Shown: one piece after another, positions 1 to 7,984 of the stretch
Position numbering within the stretch: position 1 is the first letter of the stretch
How the letters are laid out: each line of letters starts with the position of its first letter
Source of the DNA: Spirogloea muscicola
Taxonomy: Eukaryota > Streptophyta > Zygnematophyceae > Spirogloeales > Spirogloeaceae
Length of the DNA: 14,663 nt
Reading direction: 5' to 3'
Assembly: GCA_009602725.1 (NCBI GenBank)
Contig: WELB01000004.1
Span: 277,537 to 292,199 of the forward strand
Translations under genes and position numbers: made by a program
The notes under the pieces: generated by a model
Seen by the model: only the letters and a program-made list of their open reading frames with translations
The model's database searches: none
What the model was told of the DNA's origin: nothing

Positions 1-954
1 CGGGCGCGGCGCGGCGACGAGGCCGCGCCCGCTGGCGCCAGCACCGGCGCCGGCGCTGGCAGCGATGCCGGACACTTCAGCCTCTTCGACGGCCTCCCCA
101 TGGCCGCGCTCGCGAGCAACGGCGGCGAGGCCAGGGCCAAGGCCAAGGGCCGAGACGGCAGAGCGGCGGCCGACGTCGCGGCGGCGGACCCCTCGCACAG
201 CCTTGGGTACGGCGCCGCCGGGGAGCAGGCCCGGCGCCCGTGGTACACGCTCGAGCCGCCCGTGGCGGCGACGGCGGTGCCCGAGCGGGCCGACGTCGGG
301 AACGGCCGCGAGAAGGAGGTTAACGGCAGCAGCAGCGCCCGTCGCCCAGCTGCAGGTCTGTTAATTATTGCGTATCTCTTGCCACTTTTGGCCGGCCTGT
401 TTGCGAATGTCGCCATGCACGCTGCCACAGCCGGCACCTCACGGCTCTTTCTCATGGCAAGCCAGCCACGCGCTTCTGCCAGTGGTTTGAGTGCTTGATG
501 GCGGTGCTGGTCAGCTTGTGTTTTGTCGCTGGTGGTGCTCCGTAGTAGTAGTAGGACGCGCTCGAGGATGCACTTGCGCAACTCCTGCTCTGCCCTTGCA
601 CCTTTGCCACGAAGCTAAGGTGCCTTGCCTGCGTAGAAGCAGGGGCTACGGTTCTGGAGGATCTGCTGGTCGGACTGATGATGACTGCTTTCGCTTCGAT
701 GGCCCGGTCTCATTCGCCTTTTCTTTGGCGTGCGCCTTCCAGCATTGAGCGACAGAAAAGTATCGAGGAAGCGGAAAACGGTGGACGAGCTGCGGGCAGA
801 GAGGCTGCAGCGGGAGCAGCGAGAACGACAGAGGGCGCTCAGTGTCCTGGCAAGTGCATCACGGGCTACAGAAGGGGGTGCGCCGCCCAGTGTTGCCGCT
901 TCGGCTCTCTCCAAAAAGCAGCGGTACAACTCCGCCTTCGGTTACGGCCGGTGA
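1..954 (+). CDS. LENG1-like (CIR_N family) protein, C-terminal part, two exons, 5' partial
   Basis: The inferred model joins exon 1..355 to exon 743..954, with a stop TGA at 952-954. The donor is GCAG|GTCTGT and the acceptor CTTCCAG|CATTG, joining in phase 1, which gives 188 visible residues. Visible motifs are HFSLFDGL (residues 25-32), SLGYGAAG (67-74), RPWY (79-82), a basic stretch RKVSRKRK (123-130), the charged helix DELRAERLQREQRERQR (133-149), and the C-terminus KKQRYNSAFGYGR. From family knowledge, LENG1 homologues share an LF motif, a PWY motif, an LRAERLRRE helix and a terminal RYNSxF; plant members also have an LGYGxAGK-like segment before PWY. The N-terminal CIR_N domain that defines the family would lie left of the window. 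The likely role is a nuclear pre-mRNA-processing or spliceosome-associated factor, by homology only. The gene is convergent with the AP2 gene. The 387-bp intron (356-742) holds no other feature. The family call is fairly sure; the donor is less so, because GTCTGT is weak. Confidence 0.8.
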
Positions 955-1744
955 CAGCCAAGGCAGCACAAGACACTGTACCAAATTACTGTACATAAAA
1001 CTGTATGCCCTGATTCACGGGCAAGCTTCACAGACTGGAAGCGGCAAAGATTGAGCGATCTGCGAGTGCATGAGGCAGACTTGTGCAGTAGTTTGCAGAA
1101 GGTGGGAGGGAGGGTCAACGATATTGCCGGTAGGTGAGGCTCTGCTAATGTCAAAGGAGGGCCTGGGAGTACCGATGAAGCCTGTTATTCTGATGGTACA
1201 TGGAGGGTGCACCTATATTCTGGGGACTCAGGCTAGCAGGCTCAGTATGCGCAACAGACAGAGTTGGACTGATTTACAGGCTGACAGTCTAGGGTTAATA
1301 GCGGACATTTGCTGCAAGCGAGAAGCAAGTGCAAGAGCTTGCACCAGCCAAGTGGAGGTGAGGTGAGAAACTGACTATTCTGACGAACATGGGCTATGTA
1401 TCCAGTAGCAAGATGATCTGAGGGCTTCAGAGTCCCAAAAAGAGCAGTGAAAGAGGAGTGGGGTGTGGAATGTTTGCGCTGCCCATCATCTGTTTTCAAG
1501 GGGCCCTGCTATGTCTTGCTTGTGTTTGTGGCTTCGCTTTTTAAATGCGCATAGCACAATGAGGAGTTCGAAAGAATGTGTACTTGAGATGCTCCCTCTT
1601 CTAGCATCTCATTAACGACGACAGGGAGTTGGTGTAGAGAGAGTAAGGGACAGGGAGTTGGAAAAGAGGGTAGCAAACACTTATTTACAGATCAATAACA
1701 TATAGAATCCAATAGTAAGAGTTTGATCAAGTCCGATGAACGAG

Positions 1745-1776
1745 GGAACTCAGGTTCCTACGGAACTCAGGTTCCT
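1745..1776. repeat. Two direct copies of a 15-bp dyad, GGAACTCAGGTTCCT
   Basis: Identical copies lie at 1745-1759 and 1762-1776, a 17-bp period. Each copy is itself a small inverted repeat (GGAAC/GTTCC around TCAG), so the pair could be a tandem binding site for a dimeric protein or two small hairpins. The function is unknown. Confidence 0.8.
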
Positions 1777-1784
1777 GCAGGGCA

Positions 1785-1858
1785 GACTTCTTCGCCTAGG
1801 CAGAGGACACGAGTTGAGGGGCGGACTTTCACGTCACACCTGCCTAGGACAAGAAGTC
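1785..1858. repeat. Inverted repeat with 19-nt arms containing CCTAGG
   Basis: The left arm GACTTCTTCGCCTAGGCAG (1785-1803) pairs with the right arm CTGCCTAGGACAAGAAGTC (1840-1858) at 17 of 19 positions, leaving a 36-nt loop. CCTAGG palindromes sit at 1795-1800 and 1843-1848, and a third lies at 1866-1871. It is about 290 bp downstream of the AP2 stop codon, in the convergent interval. It could be a degraded foldback element or a 3'-end structure; no coding is evident. Confidence 0.75.
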
Positions 1859-2146
1859 GCCTGCGCCTAGGTGCTGGAGTGACTGCTCCATGATCTAGGG
1901 GCTCTGCCCAATGCGGGCAGGATTCGTCATGCCGGGCTGTTCCCGATGCTACAGCTGCCATTAAATAACAAGGCCTAAGTGCCGACTTATTCTAGTGTTG
2001 GCATTGATGGTGGGCGTAGCGAGTAGCTACAACTTGCTACACCTAATGTGGTAATTTGGTAATGAGCGACGTCCCTGGCAGCCCAATGTGGGCCTTATAA
2101 GTTATGGGGGGGAGAGGGGAAAGAGGAAGGAGGACGTCTGGCGTGC

Positions 2147-3289
2147 TCAGCACATGCCGAGAATCTCGAAAAGGTCAGCGTCGCTGCGGACTACGTGCGA
2201 GACGGCTTCGCTGCTGGCTTCCTCGATGCTGCTGGACAAGGTGCTCAGGGAGGCCGTCAGTTGTCGCGAGTCGGTGGCTTGGCCTTTGCCGCCGGCCTGC
2301 GAGAGCGACTCGGTGGCCATCACGGCCAGCAGGAGCTCGGTGAAAAGCTGGGGGGAAGCGAGGATCTCCTCCTGCATCGCCGGGTCGAGGTGCGCGCTGA
2401 GCTCCTCGATCGTGTAGCCCCCCAGCGGGCCGCCGTCGTCGCTGGCGCCGCCCTCGGACTCGGACGACACCGTGGCGGCGTCGCTGGATTGCCGGGCGAC
2501 CGGCCGCGCCTCCTCCTCGGCCCCAACGCCCATGGCAGCGTGGCGGGCGCCGCGGCTGGCCGAGGAAGGGAAGGTGGCCATGCTGCTGCCGGCGGAGCTG
2601 GCGCTGCATGTGGGCGTCGTTGGGGGGTTCAGAGCCAGCGGCGGCTGCAGCTCAGGCACCGCCTCGGACGGCCACTGCCCGCCGCTGCGCCCGCAATTGC
2701 CGCTGGCCGTCCGAGTGGCCGGCGTCAGCGGCGGCATGTCCAGCCAGGCCTCGAGCCAGTGCAAGTCGGCGGCCTGCGGCGGCGCCGCCGCTGCAGCGGC
2801 GTCCTCGTCCATCTTCACGGCGCTGCCGTTGACGTTGCCGACCACCCCCTCGACGGCGCTCTTGCCCGGCTCGGCGTGCAGCGCGGGCCCGGCTTTGGCT
2901 GCGGCCGCGTGCTGGAGCTGGCGGGCGGCGGCCTCGTACGCGGCGACGGCCTCGTCCGGCGTGTCGAAGGTGCCCAGCCAGTGGCGCGACCGCTTCCCGG
3001 GGATGCGGATCTCGGCCACCCACTTGCCCCAGTGCCGCTGCCGCACGCCCGGGTACGCCGCCGTCACGGCGTGCTTCTCCCGCTTCTTGCGCAGCAGCTT
3101 GCGCGCCCGCAGCGCCGCCGCCGCGGCGGCGGCATTGCCGCTGGCAGCGGCGGAGGCGCCGCCGCCGGAGAGCACCTCGACGCAGCCCCAGGCGGCGGCC
3201 TGCATGGCGGGCGTGAGGTACGGCAGCGGGCGGTCCAGCGGGAGGGGCCCGCGGGGGCGGACCTCGCGGTAGCACACCACGGCGGCCAT
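2147..3289 (-). CDS. AP2/ERF-domain transcription factor, DREB-like, single AP2 domain
   Basis: Uninterrupted 380-codon frame, stop TGA at 2149-2147. The start is the first in-frame ATG (3289), in a strong context GCCATGG. The frame stays open upstream to 3427 but without an ATG. A basic stretch [12 protein letters not shown] (residues 61-72) is a probable nuclear localisation signal. One AP2 domain runs from about residue 79 ([17 protein letters not shown]) through [19 protein letters not shown] to about 126. Valine follows the KW pair and isoleucine lies at the position-19 equivalent, so it is of DREB type, with RQRHWGKW as in A-6/RAP2.4-like or SHINE-like members. Two features are odd: the usual YRG arginine is proline, and the conserved RGxxARLNFP tail is absent. 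C-terminal to the domain, [14 protein letters not shown] (175-188), a predicted helical pair at 292-325, and the terminal DADLFEIL look like acidic/hydrophobic activation segments; this is inference. It is expected to be a nuclear DNA-binding regulator; target genes are unknown. Confidence 0.9.
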   Translation of the reverse strand: MAAVVCYREVRPRGPLPLDRPLPYLTPAMQAAAWGCVEVLSGGGASAAASGNAAAAAAALRARKLLRKKREKHAVTAAYPGVRQRHWGKWVAEIRIPGKRSRHWLGTFDTPDEAVAAYEAAARQLQHAAAAKAGPALHAEPGKSAVEGVVGNVNGSAVKMDEDAAAAAAPPQAADLHWLEAWLDMPPLTPATRTASGNCGRSGGQWPSEAVPELQPPLALNPPTTPTCSASSAGSSMATFPSSASRGARHAAMGVGAEEEARPVARQSSDAATVSSESEGGASDDGGPLGGYTIEELSAHLDPAMQEEILASPQLFTELLLAVMATESLSQAGGKGQATDSRQLTASLSTLSSSIEEASSEAVSHVVRSDADLFEILGMC

Positions 3290-3414
3290 GGCGTCGGGGC
3301 GGCGGCGGCGGCGCTGGGAGTGGGGGGGGAAGGAGGCGGCGGGAGGCCAGCCCCCAGGCCGGTGCCGGCGCGGAGATACGGGCGGGCGGCTGCCGCGCGA
3401 GCCCTGCGCGCCAT
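3064..3414 (-). promoter_or_regulatory. Upstream ORF overlapping the AP2 start, out of frame
   Basis: An ATG at 3414 (context ATCATGG, purine at -3 and G at +4) opens a 116-codon frame that runs past the AP2 start at 3289 in a different frame (offset 125 nt). If the AP2 mRNA begins upstream of 3414, scanning ribosomes would meet this ATG first and miss the main start, which would lower AP2 translation. If transcription starts between 3414 and 3289, the uORF is irrelevant. The peptide is low-complexity Ala/Pro/Arg and is probably not functional itself. Confidence 0.4.
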
Positions 3415-3482
3415 GATGCCACGCCACCTTGCCGTTCCCGCGCCTGTGCTCTCACGGTGTTGGCTCTTCGCAGCCCTCGAGC

Positions 3483-3536
3483 CCCCATTTGGAGCATTTG
3501 GAACATTTGGAGTTTTTGGAGCATTCGGAGCAGCTG
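3483..3536. repeat. Tandem 9-bp repeat upstream of the AP2 gene
   Basis: Five consecutive 9-mers are GAGCATTTG, GAACATTTG, GAGTTTTTG, GAGCATTCG and GAGCAGCTG (3492-3536), preceded by CCATTTG. Read toward the AP2 gene (minus strand), the array gives CAAATG and CAGCTG E-box-like (CANNTG) motifs at regular spacing. It lies 195-250 bp upstream of the AP2 ATG, so it falls in the promoter or 5' UTR. A slippage minisatellite is the simplest explanation; a clustered regulatory site is possible. Confidence 0.75.
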
Positions 3537-3588
3537 CGGCCTCTCCTCCGACTCGCAGCAGTCACGGAAAGCTTCTCTCGTGTTGCTG

Positions 3589-3676
3589 GCGCCTTCCGGC
3601 CCTCTTAAATCTTGGTCATCTCGTCTGGGCTGGCCTCTCACAGCTATTGCCAGTTGGTGGCAGAAGGGCTTGGAAT
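3589..3676 (+). repeat. Module A copy 1 (GGCTGGCCTCTCACAGCC family)
   Basis: Degenerate copy of an ~85-bp module whose approximate order is CCGGCnCCTT, then GACCTTGTCCAnTCCTTCTG, then the core GGCTGGCCTTTCACAGCC, then ATCGCCCC, then TTGGAAGAGCT. Here the core is GGCTGGCCTCTCACAGCT at 3628-3645 and the tail is poorly kept. The core has a 5-bp dyad GGCTG/CAGCC. The assignment is by eye. Confidence 0.55.
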
Positions 3677-3683
3677 TCGCCAC

Positions 3684-3862
3684 CCGGTATCCACGCATCG
3701 ACTGGCGACCTCTATGTGCTGACCCGTGGTTACTGAGCGGGTCGATAATGTACGTCATCAGATGTGCTTGCCGCTGTACTTGGCCACTTTGGCCCTCCAA
3801 TTTCCCATCCACGCAAATCTCTTTGCGTTGCATTGGAAGAGCTATTTCATGTCTTCTCCTCT
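3684..3862 (+). repeat. Repeat family B, copy 1
   Basis: Shares with 7535-7715 the string GCGACCTCTATGTGCTGAC, then CGTGGTTACT, then ATGTGCTTGCC, then GTACTTGGCCAC and GGCCCTCCA, in the same order and spacing with small indels. The match weakens toward the 3' end, where both copies have a TTGGAnGAnCT-like stretch resembling the tail of module A. The pattern of differences between copies does not favour third codon positions, so the family looks non-coding. A weaker third relative is at 9465-9548. Confidence 0.7.
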
Positions 3863-3864
3863 AC

Positions 3865-4150
3865 CGACGCGCGGGGCGCAGCCCGCCCGCCCGGCAGAGG
3901 CTCCGTCAGCCCGCCCGTGGCGGTCGCGGCCCGCACGGCAGCCCCGGGAGTCCCTCCGCGCCGCCGGGCTGGGAGGCGGTGNTCGGGGGCCTCACCCCCA
4001 CCCCCCCCCCCGCCCATGCCCTGCTCGTCACAGAAGCGGCGCTTCCCGCCAACCAGTGCCCGCCGAACCGCCGCGCCGCGCCGGGGACTTGCCGCCCGCA
4101 CCTGCTCGGAACGGGCTTGCCTCCTTGTGGCCCAATCAACGATCGGCACG
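3865..4150. other. GC-rich island with ambiguous base and poly-C run; coding status unclear
   Basis: This block is far more GC-rich than the DNA on either side. It contains the only ambiguous base in the window (N at 3982) and a C run at 4002-4011. Long frames are open here on both strands, but every translation is low-complexity Pro/Ala/Arg/Gly with no recognisable domain, and no splice-consistent extension was found. It could be an unrecognised exon, a CpG-like promoter region for the AP2 gene, or a poorly resolved assembly spot. Confidence 0.4.
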
Positions 4151-5640
4151 CGGTAGATGTTTGAGAGCACGTGCACGGCGGAGCCTGGGCTTTGCGCTGA
4201 AAGCCCCTGGATCTGGCCCCTGGGCACCACATTGTGATTAGATATCGTGCTCCTGCGCTGCCTTGAACCACAGAGTGGACAAGAGGGCCCCGGCAAGCGG
4301 GTACCTGCGCTCCCCGGGGACAGCAGTAGGACGTCCCATTACACAGCTCACCCGCCCTAGCCGCAGACCCTACCTGCCATGCTGATATTGCGGGCACGTG
4401 AGACACCCTGCGACAAACAGAGAGCCTCCCTGTCGTCATATCAGATCCAGTAACGACGCGGGAGGACGTCACGTGGAGGCGCCAGCTTGTTTCCTGGCAA
4501 TGGGCGACGTGGAGGCACAGCACACGTCGCTATGAATGAGAATGCAGAGTAACGGAAGGGGTTGAGTCAGCTGGGGCGCGCCCCACGCCCCGAGGGAGCG
4601 CCCCGCCCAGCCTGCCGCGTCTTGTGCGGTCCTGGCCACTCGCCGCTTGTCTGCCACGGCAACCACAGACGCTGTTCATGCAGCACACATGCAGCACAGA
4701 CAGAAAAAACCTCGAAAATGTTCAGGGCAGTAACTGAGGCGCATGGGTGGTGAGAAGTCAGGAGACACTTACACGTTGCAGGGCTTGACCAAAATATCTA
4801 GCATAAGACAACTGCATAAGACTCTTGGTATCTGAAGTCTCTACTTGGCCCACAGTCCTTGAGCGTGTGAAAGCTGGCGTATGTACGACACCATGACATC
4901 GTTCCAATTTGAGAAAGAAAGACCTGCACACTGCTGCTAATCTGGTATGGACCCCTTGTTGGCGGCCAGCCAGCTGCCTTTGGTGGTGGTGAACCCTGCA
5001 ATTGTCAGAAGACGTATCACGCAGTAGGAAGACAGTAAAGCCGAGATAGCTGCAACAAGATGTTGGAAACGTCTCACAAAGCCCATGAAGTGGGGGGCAC
5101 AATATCTGGTCCCTCCCCTATGAACGCCTGGATGTAGAGAGAATATGGAGAGGGGGTGGGGTGGGGTGGATGTTAAGAGAATACCAAAGACCTCTTCCCT
5201 CTACAACCCTTTGGCCAGTGTTTGTGAGGGGCCAGAATGCATAGTACTGATTACGAGGTATGTACGTGCCATTCTGAGGTTGCAGTGGCTGCACTTGGCC
5301 AGCCCCAAATATTTCTCAATTATTGGGCGAGAAGGCCAGGTAGCCTAGAGATTATCAAGGGAAGGCAGCTTGCAGTCCGTCAACTTATTCACCTAACCTT
5401 CAAGTGATCAATGGAACATAGACTGAACCGTAGCGCCAGCATGGGGATTCCTATGAAGAGCGGAGAGCTGTGAGTGTGCACTTCATGAGAGTCGTGCAAG
5501 TGTGTCAGGCAAGAAAGCAAGGACACGAATCCAAGATTTACATATGAATATACGCACCTGTACAATCATGGTGTCCAGTAGTCTGCAATCTAACTGTAGT
5601 ACAGGAGCCTGCGTGGGCTCCCTCGCGATGCTGGTCGAAC
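4151..5640. other. Intergenic, no gene seen
   Basis: No frame with a recognisable domain on either strand. The content is three CACGTG motifs (listed separately), a 12-bp palindrome GGGGCGCGCCCC at 4573-4584 inside a short GC-rich stretch, and an exact 11-bp tandem duplication CATGCAGCACA at 4677-4698. The rest is mid-GC DNA with short unconvincing frames, the longest being 114 codons on the minus strand at 4758-5102, which resembles nothing I know. Confidence 0.5.
4168..4475. promoter_or_regulatory. Cluster of three G-box motifs (CACGTG)
   Basis: CACGTG occurs at 4168-4173, 4395-4400 and 4470-4475; the last is embedded in GACGTCACGTGG, which also contains an ACGT-type bZIP core. In plants CACGTG is bound by bZIP and bHLH factors. 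The cluster is 0.9-1.2 kb upstream of the AP2 start. Three to four such hexamers are expected by chance in a window this long, so only the clustering is suggestive. Confidence 0.3.
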
Positions 5641-5651
5641 ATACTCATCTT

Positions 5652-5739
5652 CGCTTTCCGGCGCCTTTGGACCTGTCTAGTCCTTCTGGGCAGTCCTTTC
5701 ATAGCCATCGCCCCTTTTGGAAAGAACTCTCATCTTCCG
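5652..5739 (+). repeat. Module A copy 2
   Basis: This copy keeps the full order: CCGGCGCCTTTGGACCTGTC, TCCTTCTGGGCAGTCC, TTTCATAGCCATCGCCCC, and TTTTGGAAAGAACT. The core is GGGCAGTCCTTTCATAGCC at 5688-5706. It is one of the better-preserved members outside the 6181-6435 array. Confidence 0.65.
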
Positions 5740-5880
5740 AGCAGATTTCAAATTAGTTGGTGGAGGAGGCGAAGAACGCGGTCGGCAAGGGTGCGAGCGT
5801 CAAGTAGCAATCTTATGCGAAGTACACTCCCGGTGATAATTTCGTTGCGCACTAGATGTCACGGTACATTCTGAATTCGG

Positions 5881-6082
5881 TGGCCAGATGCTGCTACAGC
5901 AGCTTGCATGGCGAGCAATGAATAGACGTCAACGATTGCAAGGCGAGCAGCCCGGCTTCAAAGCTGCTGGTGCGCTAGCTTAGGTATTAGGAACGCGTCA
6001 ATGTGTCTCGCTCTGAAGACACCAGGCATTTGTACTGGTGCACTTGCCGGCAGGCCATGCTGCTGCTTCTGGGTCTCGATGT
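5881..6082 (+). repeat. Repeat family P, copy 1 (uninterrupted copy)
   Basis: Aligns with 9041-9356. The best stretch is GCCCGGCTTCAA, then GC-GCTGGT-CGCT-GC, then AGGTATT (here ending at 5987), followed by CGCGT and GTCTCG-TC, then GGCAnnnCT..CTGCTGC-TCTGGGTCTCG (ending at 6078). The copy at 9041 carries about 110 extra bases exactly between AGGTATT and CGCGT, so this copy serves as a possible unoccupied site. No coding potential is evident. Confidence 0.6.
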
Positions 6083-6180
6083 GGTGACACTTTTCCGGCT
6101 GCAAGCTCCTCCGATGTTTGCTGCTGACAAGGGGTCATTGAGCATCCGTTTGAGGAGATGTTGCGTAGCTGTGCGGTTTT

Positions 6181-6435
6181 GGCGCTTTCGGGCCCCTTCA
6201 CACCTTGTCCACTCCATCTACGGCTGGCCTTTCACAGCCCACAGCCCCATTTCGGAAGATGATCCTTGCTCTTTCCGGCCCCGTTAGACCTACTTTGCTC
6301 TTTTTCGGGGCTGGCCAATCACAGCCATCGCCCTCCACTGGAAGAGTCTGTCTACTTTTGGGCTGGCCTCTCACAGCCTTTCTTTTCTTCACAGCCTTCG
6401 CCCCTTCTGGCAAGAGCTGCTTCTTTTTCTCTTGC
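6181..6435 (+). repeat. Tandem array of three module A copies
   Basis: Three consecutive units are at about 6181-6269, 6270-6356 and 6357-6435. Their cores are GGCTGGCCTTTCACAGCC (6222), GGCTGGCCAATCACAGCC (6310) and GGCTGGCCTCTCACAGCC (6361), each followed by a GCCCC/CGCCC and a GGAAGA or GCAAGAGCT tail; the first two units also carry a GGCCCC..ACCT lead. Frames read through the units, but in different phases with frequent indels, which argues against a repetitive protein. This is the densest part of the repeat family. Confidence 0.75.
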
Positions 6436-7379
6436 GTGCCCTAGCAGCGCGGCAAGATGGGGGTGATAGCAGCTGAAGTGCAGGGTGGGGAAAGGGGTTG
6501 TCAGCTTCACTGCGTCAGATAACGTCGAAAAGCCCACGCATACATAGCGGCCAGTGTGCAACGCGGGAGCCCCCGGGGCGAGCACGCTTCGCAGCGATAG
6601 CGCCTTCCCGCTCTGGTGTGTTGGCTTGAATCGGCCATCCTTCGATTTCATGCGCATCCGCGCCTTCTCTTGCTGGTACAGAGCTCTCTGCTACCCAACT
6701 TGCGGCTGCTAAACAGAAAGTGGCTTCCTCAAGGGGGCAAGGGCTATGATAGGGCTAAATAGGGGTACTGAGCGGCCGACCTTGGTAATTGCTTATTTTC
6801 CACAGAGCTATCCGCTGCTTGTATCTTCTTGGCCGTCCGTTTCTGTAGCCTGGCACTTCGCTCCTCGCCCCTGTTTCTGGACGCTTGTACCCGCCCTAGC
6901 TGCAGCCTCAGGTATTGGCGGAAGCCTCCCCCTCCCAAGTCCACCCCCCCGGCCTCCCAGCAGAAATGTGTGTCGGGCTGGCCGTTTGCAGCCCTCCCTC
7001 CCTCCCTCACTCTCTCGATCCCCCCCCTCTCCTCACCCCCCTCTTTCTCCACCTCCCACTACCCACAGTTTGGGATGGCTTTCACAGCCCACATCCTCTG
7101 TCACACCCTAGACATTGTGGTTGTGCAACCTGGCGGAGGTCCACGAGCCTTGGTTGATGTGGTTATGACGGAGGCGTACAGGAGTTCCGCATCGACTCAC
7201 ACTGCTGGCCACGCAGTGGGAGGTGCAGAGCAGAGACAGCTCCTACACTACCCTGACTACCCCCCGCAGTGACCACCTCCTACTGGCCGCAATTGACACT
7301 TGCGGCTGCATGGGTCCTCCCTATTATACCCTACTTGAAAATTTCAAGTCTGGGATAAGCTCGACGTGAGGATATGTTT
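6436..7379. other. Intergenic with degraded module A traces and a polypyrimidine tract
   Basis: No gene recognised. Weak module A cores occur at 6975-6993 (GGGCTGGCCGTTTGCAGCC) and around 7073-7090 (GGATGGCTTTCACAGCCC). A nearly pure pyrimidine tract runs from 6992 to 7064, broken by a GA and a few A residues. Short frames here are proline- and serine-rich because of that tract and carry no domain. Confidence 0.5.
6992..7064 (+). repeat. Polypyrimidine (C/T) tract
   Basis: About 73 bp of C and T with very few purines, including CCCTCCCTCCCTCCCTC and runs of C. Such tracts can slip and can form triplex or i-motif structures; no specific function can be assigned. It directly follows a weak module A core. 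Confidence 0.7.
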
Positions 7380-7415
7380 AGATGGGCATGCCGGCTCAGA
7401 TGGGCATGCCGGCAG
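7380..7415. repeat. 18-bp tandem duplication
   Basis: AGATGGGCATGCCGGCTC (7380-7397) is followed at once by AGATGGGCATGCCGGCAG (7398-7415); 16 of 18 bases are identical. Each unit contains the palindromes GCATGC and GCCGGC. It looks like a recent local duplication, given how diverged the surrounding repeats are. Confidence 0.85.
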
Positions 7416-7534
7416 CCTACTTGTCATTCTTGCGACGTCAAGTGTCAGCTTGTCTACAGCCAGCTCAGGCTCATGCGTTGCATCAGAAAGCTGGTCGAGC
7501 CTTAGCTGGTAGCACAAGAGCTTGTCGATTGCTG

Positions 7535-7715
7535 TCCAGTATTTGGGCATCAGTCAGCGACCTCTATGTGCTGACTCGTGGTTACTAAGCAAGTCAGCTT
7601 AGCAGCAAGTGATGCACTTTTGTCTATGTGCTTGCCTTCGTACTTGGCCACACAGGCCCTCCATCTCTTAATACACACTCCATTCGTTTTGGAGACCTTC
7701 TGCACATCTTTCCCA
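7535..7715 (+). repeat. Repeat family B, copy 2
   Basis: Partner of 3684-3862. The shared blocks are CCAGTATTTGGGCATC (CCGGTATCCACGCATC in copy 1), GCGACCTCTATGTGCTGAC, CGTGGTTACTAAGC, ATGTGCTTGCC, GTACTTGGCCAC and GGCCCTCCA. Identity is highest over the first ~55 bp and falls after GGCCCTCCA. This copy has about a 15-bp insertion between TTACTAAGC and ATGTGCTTGCC relative to copy 1. Confidence 0.7.
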
Positions 7716-7821
7716 GCTGATAGCATATCCGACGTGCGGCTTCTGACTAGGGCCAATGAGGGGCCAACCGTAGTGGCCCTTCTTGTGCTTAACAATCTGC
7801 AGTGGACTTTTGCCTGTCGGA

Positions 7822-7970
7822 GCCTTCCCCTTGACCTTGTCCAACTCCTTCTGAGGCTCGCCTTTCACAGGCCTCGCCCCCCTTGGAAGAGCTTACTTCT
7901 TCCACAGCCACCGCCTGCATGTCAAGAGCTTCTCTCCACCGCCATCGCCCTCTCCTGGAAGCGCTTTTCT
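7822..7970 (+). repeat. Module A copy plus a partial second unit
   Basis: TTCCCCTTGACCTTGTCC, ACTCCTTCTGAGGCTCG and CCTTTCACAGGCCTCGCCCC are followed by CTTGGAAGAGCTTACTTC (to 7899), a complete module A. A partial repeat of its tail follows: GCCATCGCCC and CTCCTGGAAGCGCT (7941-7966). It lies about 110 bp after family B copy 2; at 3.6-3.86 kb modules A and B are also adjacent, but in the opposite order. Confidence 0.65.
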
Positions 7971-7984
7971 CCCCTCGTGGAGAC

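Larger units (their letters stand above)
955..2146. other. Intergenic interval between convergent genes
   Basis: This interval holds the 3' flanks of the LENG1-like gene (plus) and the AP2 gene (minus). No open frame in it shows a recognisable domain or the strong GC-rich codon bias of the neighbouring exons. AT content is clearly higher than in the flanking exons. It contains a 13-bp direct repeat GACAGGGAGTTGG at 1620-1632 and 1649-1661 (period 29), and the repeat/hairpin cluster at 1745-1871 listed separately. I could not identify clear polyadenylation signals for either gene. Confidence 0.6.

Noticed and set aside
2195-3736. 513-codon plus-strand frame opposite the AP2 gene
   Set aside because: It is the antisense shadow of a GC-rich exon; its translation is low-complexity and the minus strand has a clear AP2 domain.
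2652-3833. 393-codon minus-strand frame overlapping the AP2 gene
   Set aside because: Different frame from the AP2 domain, low-complexity Arg/Ala/Gly/Pro product with no domain; the GC bias keeps all frames open.
5652-7970. Repeated peptide-like strings (PLDL..HSHRP) in module A copies
   Set aside because: The similarity follows from DNA repeats; frames shift between units and differences are not concentrated at third positions, so no repetitive protein is supported.
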